Below, in pieces: positions 4,902 to 8,739 of a DNA stretch of 8,739 nucleotides; position 1 is the first letter of the stretch; each line of letters opens with the position of its first letter. Under the pieces are notes generated by a model, which saw only the letters and a list, made by a program, of their open reading frames with translations, was not told the origin of the DNA and ran no database searches. This DNA comes from OMOG01 sp041485845 (GTDB lineage: Bacteria; Acidobacteriota; Terriglobia; Bryobacterales; Bryobacteraceae). A program made the translations under genes and the position numbers. The stretch covers positions 1 to 8,739 of the forward strand of contig JBGPKH010000370.1 in assembly GCA_041485845.1 (NCBI GenBank), read 5' to 3'.

Positions 4902-5121
4902 GTCGAGTAGGGGCGTCGGGGCGATCACGAAACAGGCGAAGTAGCGGCAGCGGCTCCGTGGGGAGGCAACCGCGCCGGTTCAAAATAGGATTCAGCGCAA
5001 TCGGTAGCCCTCGCGGTATTCTCACGGTGCATGAACCGCCCTACCGCACCGGGCTGGATGAATACCAGCGCGCCCCGGCATCCGCATCGTCCGCGATGCC
5101 TTGTTGCGCGACTTAACGGCG

Positions 5122-7926
5122 CTACCTTACCGCGATCGTCACTCCGGGCGGGCTGGAGGCGCTGCCCACCTGCAACACCACGGGAACCGCGCTGCCGGGC
5201 TGCACGCCGCCCGGTACAACCACGGTCACCTGCATGACTCCAACGCTGCCGGCCACCTCCACGGCGGACTGCAGCGTGGCCGGCAGCCCGCCGATAGTCA
5301 CGCTCACCGGAAGAACCGGGCGCGGCTGGGGGGCGGTCACCGGTTTGCCATCCACGCCGGCCGGCGAGGTCTGCCCTTCGCCCGTGGCATAGAGCGTAAT
5401 GGGGTTTCCCGCCGGCGCGGGACGCAACGCCCCGTTGCTCGAACCGTCCTGGTTGGCGGCCACCGCCTGGCCGAGACCGGAGCTATCCGCGGTGAACAGA
5501 GCCGGCGCCGAAGCCGCCAGGGGCGCCGAAGTCGAGAGCGTGATCAGGCTCTGGTAGGATGCCACGACCGGCACGCTCTGGCCGGAGACGCCATACGGAA
5601 CCACGGCCGTCACCTGGGTCGCGGAGGCATAGAGAACCGGGGCGAAGATCCCGTTGAAGAGCACGCTGACGCCGCCCAGTTGCGTGCCCGCCGCCGCCCC
5701 GCTGCCCGACTGGTATTGCGCCGGCTGTGCCGGCCCCAGACCGGAACCGTAGATCGTCACGATCTCACCCGGCGCAATCGGCCCGGGGAGGTTGCTGGCT
5801 GCGTTGGCGACCACGCTCTGCACTCCGCCGGCGCGCAGCGGCTGCAACTCGCGAATCGCGTTGTTCCCCGAGTCGGCCACGTAGACGTTGCCGGCCGGAC
5901 CAACGGCAATTCCCCACGGGAGATTGATCGGCGCAAGCGTGGCGGGTATGCCGTCGTTGGCGTAACAGCACCTCCCGTTTCCGGCAATCGTACCGATGGC
6001 GCCGTCAGCCGCTACCCTGCGGATGCGATTCTGTCCGGAATCGGAGATATACAGGTTGCCCGCGCGGTCCACGGCCACACCTTGCGGAGCTTTCAATTGC
6101 GCGCTGGTGGCTGGGCCGCCATCCCCGAGGGCGCCGAAGCCGTCGTTACCGGCCACCGTGGTGATGGCGCCGAGGGTCGAGACTTTGCGAATCCGGTTGT
6201 TGGCCTGATCGGCGATGTAGAGGTTGCCGCCGGAATCCAACGTGATGCTGGAGGGGAAGTTCAAGAGGGCGATGGCAGCGGATCCGCCGTCGCCGGCGAA
6301 GCCCTGGCCCCTCCCCACGATGGTATCGATGATGCCATCGGTCCCAACCTTGCGAATCCGGTGGTCCAGCGTGTCGGCGATGTAGAGGTTGTATGCGGCG
6401 TCCACCGCGATGGCGCGCGGGGCGTGCAGGGAGGCATTGTAGGCCACCGCGCCGTCGCCGAAAAAGGCGGCATTGCCGTTCCCCGCAACGGTATAAATCA
6501 TCCCGTTGGCATTGATGAAGCGGACCCGGTTGTTGCCCGTGTCCGCGATGTAGAGGTTACCGTCGGGATCCACCGCCACGCCCATGGGCTGATTCAGCGC
6601 GGCGCTGGGGGCCGGTCCGAAGTCTCCGGCGAAACCGGGAGTTCCGATACCGGCCACGGTGACGATCGAACCGTCGGGCGATATCTTCCGCACGCGGTTG
6701 TTCGCGGAGTCCGCGAAATAGAGGTTGCCGGCGGCGTCCAATGCCATACCGGCCGGGGTGTTCACCTGCGCTCGAGCAGCCGAACCGTTATCGCCGGAAT
6801 AGCTGCGCAATCCGTTTCCCGCGGCCGTAGAGATGACGCCCTCCGGGGTGACCTTCCAGATTTTGAAATCGCCCCCGTTCAGGCCGGAGCCCGAGCCGAT
6901 GGAGCCCTCCGCGAAGTAGACGTTCCCGTTGGAATCGACGGCCAGACCGGTGGGCCCCGTCAGGCGCACCGAAACGGCGGGCGAGCCATCCAGCGGCACG
7001 GTGCTCTTCGAGTTGCCCGCAATGGTACTGATGATCCCGCTGGTGACTTTGCGGATCCGAATGGAGCCCAGGTCGGCAATGTAGAGATTGCCCTGGCGGT
7101 CTACGGCGACGTCCGTGGGCAGGAATATCGCCGAGCCGGTGGCCGGCCCATTGTCTCCCGAATAGCCGGGGAAGCCGTTGCCCGCGTAGTTGTCGATGGC
7201 GCCGCCCGGCGCAACCTTGCGAATCAGGTTGTTGAAGGTGTCCGCGATGTACAGATTGCCCGCGGAGTCCACCGCGACTCCCTCGGGGCCGCTCAACTGC
7301 GCGTCCCGGGCAGGGCCGCCGTTGCCGCTGTACCCGAATTCGCCGGTCCCTGCGACCGTCGCGATGGCGCCGTCCGGTGAGATCATGCGGATCTTGTTGT
7401 TGCCGGTATCGGCGATGTAGAGGTTGCCCGCGGAATCGAGAGCCAGGCCGGTGGGGTCGCTGAGCAGCGCGTTCGCCGCGGGCCCGCCATCGCCGGCGGA
7501 GCCGATGGCGCCCGTGCCGGCAAAGGCGCCAATGGTCCCATTGGGGGAGATCTTCCGGATGGTGCCGGCGTCGCGGTCGGTGAAGTAGATGTTGCCCGCC
7601 GCATCCACGGCGATGCCGTCGGGATACTGCAATTGGGCGTTGATGGCCGCGCCGCCGTCCCCCGAACTGCCATACCGCCCGGTGCCTGCGATGCGCGTGA
7701 GCGTTCCGCTGCGATCCACCTTGAAGATGGATTGGAGGCTGCCGAAATAGATGTTGCCGGCGGAGTCCACGGCGACTCGCGGCGGATCCCCGATGGAGGC
7801 CGCGGTCGCGGTGAGGAGCGTCGACGGCGGGGCGCCGCCCGCGATCGTGGTGATGACGAACTGCTGCTGCCCCCGGGAAACTTGCGGAATGCAAAGCAGA
7901 ATAAAGAGAACGAGAGCCCTGATCAT
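5122..7926 (-). CDS. Secreted NHL-repeat beta-propeller protein with a TIGR03437 (Solibacter-type) C-terminal domain
   Basis: The 934-residue product has a signal peptide (MIRALVLFILLCIPQVSRGQ, cleavage near residue 20). Twelve NHL repeats follow (about 47-697), each built on 'P.GVAVD..GNLYIAD..NNRIRKV...G.I.TVAG.G', most with a linker 'G..GDGGPA..A.L', so the full unit is about 56 residues. Twelve blades fit two six-bladed propellers. Residues about 701-934 match TIGR03437 as I know it: NAAS..GPIAPGEIVTIYGSGLGP (708-732), GGVSVLFNG..APVLYASATQVTAVVPYGV (751-780), the LYATGEGQTSP block (845-855) and a last Ig-like strand set. NHL propellers usually bind proteins, RNA or carbohydrates, and no active site can be named. 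The start ATG (7926-7924) has AAGGA 5 nt upstream. A HAD gene ends 30 bp upstream and may be co-transcribed. The only mature cysteines are the adjacent pair 653-654. Confidence 0.93.
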   Translation of the reverse strand: MIRALVLFILLCIPQVSRGQQQFVITTIAGGAPPSTLLTATAASIGDPPRVAVDSAGNIYFGSLQSIFKVDRSGTLTRIAGTGRYGSSGDGGAAINAQLQYPDGIAVDAAGNIYFTDRDAGTIRKISPNGTIGAFAGTGAIGSAGDGGPAANALLSDPTGLALDSAGNLYIADTGNNKIRMISPDGAIATVAGTGEFGYSGNGGPARDAQLSGPEGVAVDSAGNLYIADTFNNLIRKVAPGGAIDNYAGNGFPGYSGDNGPATGSAIFLPTDVAVDRQGNLYIADLGSIRIRKVTSGIISTIAGNSKSTVPLDGSPAVSVRLTGPTGLAVDSNGNVYFAEGSIGSGSGLNGGDFKIWKVTPEGVISTAAGNGLRSYSGDNGSAARAQVNTPAGMALDAAGNLYFADSANNRVRKISPDGSIVTVAGIGTPGFAGDFGPAPSAALNQPMGVAVDPDGNLYIADTGNNRVRFINANGMIYTVAGNGNAAFFGDGAVAYNASLHAPRAIAVDAAYNLYIADTLDHRIRKVGTDGIIDTIVGRGQGFAGDGGSAAIALLNFPSSITLDSGGNLYIADQANNRIRKVSTLGAITTVAGNDGFGALGDGGPATSAQLKAPQGVAVDRAGNLYISDSGQNRIRRVAADGAIGTIAGNGRCCYANDGIPATLAPINLPWGIAVGPAGNVYVADSGNNAIRELQPLRAGGVQSVVANAASNLPGPIAPGEIVTIYGSGLGPAQPAQYQSGSGAAAGTQLGGVSVLFNGIFAPVLYASATQVTAVVPYGVSGQSVPVVASYQSLITLSTSAPLAASAPALFTADSSGLGQAVAANQDGSSNGALRPAPAGNPITLYATGEGQTSPAGVDGKPVTAPQPRPVLPVSVTIGGLPATLQSAVEVAGSVGVMQVTVVVPGGVQPGSAVPVVLQVGSASSPPGVTIAVR
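5836..7788 (-). repeat. Array of twelve NHL coding repeats, period about 168 bp
   Basis: A core reading GCGATGTAGAGGTTGCC on the plus strand, with variations, recurs about every 168 bp (near 5885, 6053, 6220, 6383, 6553, 6722, 6920, 7081, 7251, 7420, 7588 and 7757). It encodes the GNLYIAD segment of each blade. Spacing stretches to about 200 bp around 6722-6920, where repeat 6 carries a Gly/Ser-rich insert (residues 340-352). Repeats 5 and 9 are the most divergent complete blades; the twelfth lacks the linker. Divergence between copies suggests an old expansion with no sign of recent tandem duplication. Confidence 0.9.
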
Positions 7927-7956
7927 GGTGGTCCTTCGATGAACGGAACTTCTGAT

Positions 7957-8643
7957 TTATACCACTTCTACCATCCTGAGGCGGAGCGCGCGGAGGTCTG
8001 GGAGAAGGATGTCGGGCCCTTCGGCCTGCAACTCCGCGGCAGAGGTCAGGCCGGTCGCCACCGCGATGGCGCGGATGCGATTGCGCCGGGCCGCGAGGAC
8101 ATCGGCCGGGGAATCGCCGATCAGCGAAACGGGCGCGCCGCGGCCGATCCAGCCCCGCATGCGGGACTCGCGGATGGCGAGCTTCGCCAGGCCCGTGCGG
8201 GTCTTCGCCATTTCGCCGAAGGCGCCGAATCGGAAGTAATCGCGCAAGCCCGCGCGCTCCAGTTTGCGCCAGCCGATGCGCGTGAGATTCCCCGTGACCA
8301 GGCCCAGCAGGATGCCCCGCCGGCTCAGTTTTTCGAGCAGCGGCGCCACGCCCGGGCAATGCTTATCGTGGAGCGCCGGACACACGCGCAGGTAGTAGCG
8401 CCCGGCTGCGCGCAGAATCTCGGGCATGGCTTCGCGAATGCCCGCGCGCGAAGCGCCGGAGCGGCGCAGCATGACGGTCAGGATGTCGGGGTCGAGCATG
8501 CCTTGCACGGGGATGCCATCGGTAGTCGTCTCCAGTCCCGTCACGCGGCGGATGCCCTGGACCAGCGCCTGGCGATGGTGCGGCCCGGCGCGGCGCACGA
8601 GCGTGCCGTCGATATCGAAGAGAACCAGAGCGCGATGGGTCAA
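7957..8643 (-). CDS. HAD-superfamily hydrolase, phosphoglycolate-phosphatase-like
   Basis: The 228-residue product is a HAD phosphatase. Motif I is LFDIDGTLV (8-16), with nucleophile Asp10 and Asp12. Motif II is LVTGN with Thr117, and motif IV is LIGDSPADV with Asp177 and Asp181. The helical cap lies between motifs I and II (about 18-90), as in class I HAD enzymes such as phosphoglycolate phosphatase. Motif III is less clear: Lys127 in WRKLERAGLRDYF is a candidate. The substrate cannot be told from sequence; a small phosphorylated metabolite is likely. It is cytoplasmic, with no signal peptide. The only possible start after an in-frame TGA is TTG at 8643-8641. This is unusual, with no good Shine-Dalgarno and a -10-like TATCAT ending 5 nt upstream. 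The product begins directly at the first beta strand, so little can be missing. The NHL gene follows after 30 bp. Confidence 0.93.
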   Translation of the reverse strand: MTHRALVLFDIDGTLVRRAGPHHRQALVQGIRRVTGLETTTDGIPVQGMLDPDILTVMLRRSGASRAGIREAMPEILRAAGRYYLRVCPALHDKHCPGVAPLLEKLSRRGILLGLVTGNLTRIGWRKLERAGLRDYFRFGAFGEMAKTRTGLAKLAIRESRMRGWIGRGAPVSLIGDSPADVLAARRNRIRAIAVATGLTSAAELQAEGPDILLPDLRALRLRMVEVV

Positions 8644-8699
8644 TAGTAATGATACCGCCGGAACGGCGCCCGGGAAGGCGCTTCAGTTATGATGGATAT
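8644..8699. promoter_or_regulatory. Divergent 56-bp promoter gap between the HAD gene and the plus-strand gene at 8700
   Basis: On the minus strand TATCAT (8654-8649) ends 5 nt before the HAD TTG start. On the plus strand TATGAT (8688-8693) ends 6 nt before the GTG start at 8700. Both placements predict near-leaderless messages. No good -35 is visible for either. A small inverted repeat CGCCG-GAA-CGGCG (8656-8668) lies between them and could be an operator, though in GC-rich DNA it may be chance. Confidence 0.4.
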
Positions 8700-8739
8700 G
8701 TGACCCCCAACGGCAACTCGAGGCTCGATCGCATTGAGA
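8700..8739 (+). CDS. Start of a plus-strand gene, 13 codons visible (runs off the right edge)
   Basis: From GTG at 8700 the frame reads (M)TPNGNSRLDRIE and stays open to the window end. SRLDRIE looks like the start of a charged amphipathic or coiled-coil helix. The preceding ATG codons (8691, 8697) run straight into TGA at 8701, so they cannot start this frame. There is no Shine-Dalgarno, but a -10-like TATGAT ends 6 nt upstream. It is divergent from the HAD gene. Too little is visible to name a function, and a chance ORF cannot be excluded. Confidence 0.45.
   Translation, partial: MTPNGNSRLDRIE

Noticed and set aside
3152..4910. Long plus-strand open frames opposite the ConA-like gene and lipA
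   Set aside because: These are shadows of genes with firm motifs on the minus strand; their translations are low-complexity Gly/Ala/Arg/His sequences without recognisable domains.
5084..5099. Hairpin GCATCG-TCCG-CGATGC after the NHL gene as an intrinsic terminator
   Set aside because: The stem is only 6 bp and no T-run follows on the minus strand; it may be incidental.
5101..7380. A 759-codon open frame on the plus strand opposite the NHL gene
   Set aside because: It is the antisense of a GC-rich repeat array. The periodic open frame follows from the 168-bp repeat and strong GC3, and the translation has no domain pattern beyond mirrored repeats. The minus strand carries clear NHL and TIGR03437 motifs.
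5836..7788. Regularly spaced similar sequences that might suggest a CRISPR-like array
   Set aside because: The units are about 168 bp, diverged, and in frame with protein NHL repeats. There are no identical short repeats with unique spacers and no cas genes.

Overview
The window reads as a chromosomal segment of an acidobacterium, most likely from the Solibacter/Bryobacter side of the phylum. The strongest pointer is the large secreted protein at 5122-7926. It joins NHL beta-propeller repeats to a C-terminal region that matches what I know of TIGR03437, a domain defined from Candidatus Solibacter usitatus. High GC, high GC3, a DUF4252 protein beside an ECF sigma factor, and many exported proteins fit the same assignment. 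No database search was possible, so this is recognition by eye.

Layout. Almost everything is on the minus strand, so each unit reads right to left. From the left edge: the first 51 codons of tuf (EF-Tu), preceded by tRNA-Thr(GGU) and tRNA-Tyr(GUA), with a candidate promoter near 504-533 and a boxA-like leader motif. Positions 447-814 form a gene-poor gap with a ten-G run, an inverted repeat and perhaps a tiny ORF. A small plus-strand ORF (815-979) has a good ribosome binding site. It converges on a four-gene minus-strand block (3179 down to 990): an exported LolA/RseB-like protein, an ECF sigma factor, a one-span membrane protein in the anti-sigma position, and an exported DUF4252 protein. 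Every junction in the block overlaps by 1 or 4 nt. Next come a 65-bp palindromic element (3240-3304), an exported concanavalin-A-like protein (3326-3979) and lipA, lipoyl synthase (4014-4886). After a 235-bp gap lie the NHL/TIGR03437 gene and, 30 bp upstream of it, a HAD-family hydrolase (7957-8643). A divergent plus-strand gene begins at about 8700 and runs off the window.

How the genes work together. tRNA-Tyr, tRNA-Thr and tuf form a classic translation operon. The ECF block looks like a self-contained envelope-sensing regulatory module: a periplasmic sensor-like protein, the sigma factor, its probable membrane partner and a periplasmic DUF4252 protein. This role is inferred from architecture and is not shown by sequence alone. 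lipA is housekeeping and may be co-transcribed with the ConA-like gene. The HAD and NHL genes may also share a transcript.

I do not see a clearly new system such as a defence island, CRISPR array, integrase or transposase. The best candidates for a second look are the fully overlapping ECF operon, the palindromic element, the G10/inverted-repeat region with its small ORF, and a pattern of -10-like hexamers placed 5-9 nt upstream of non-ATG start codons.
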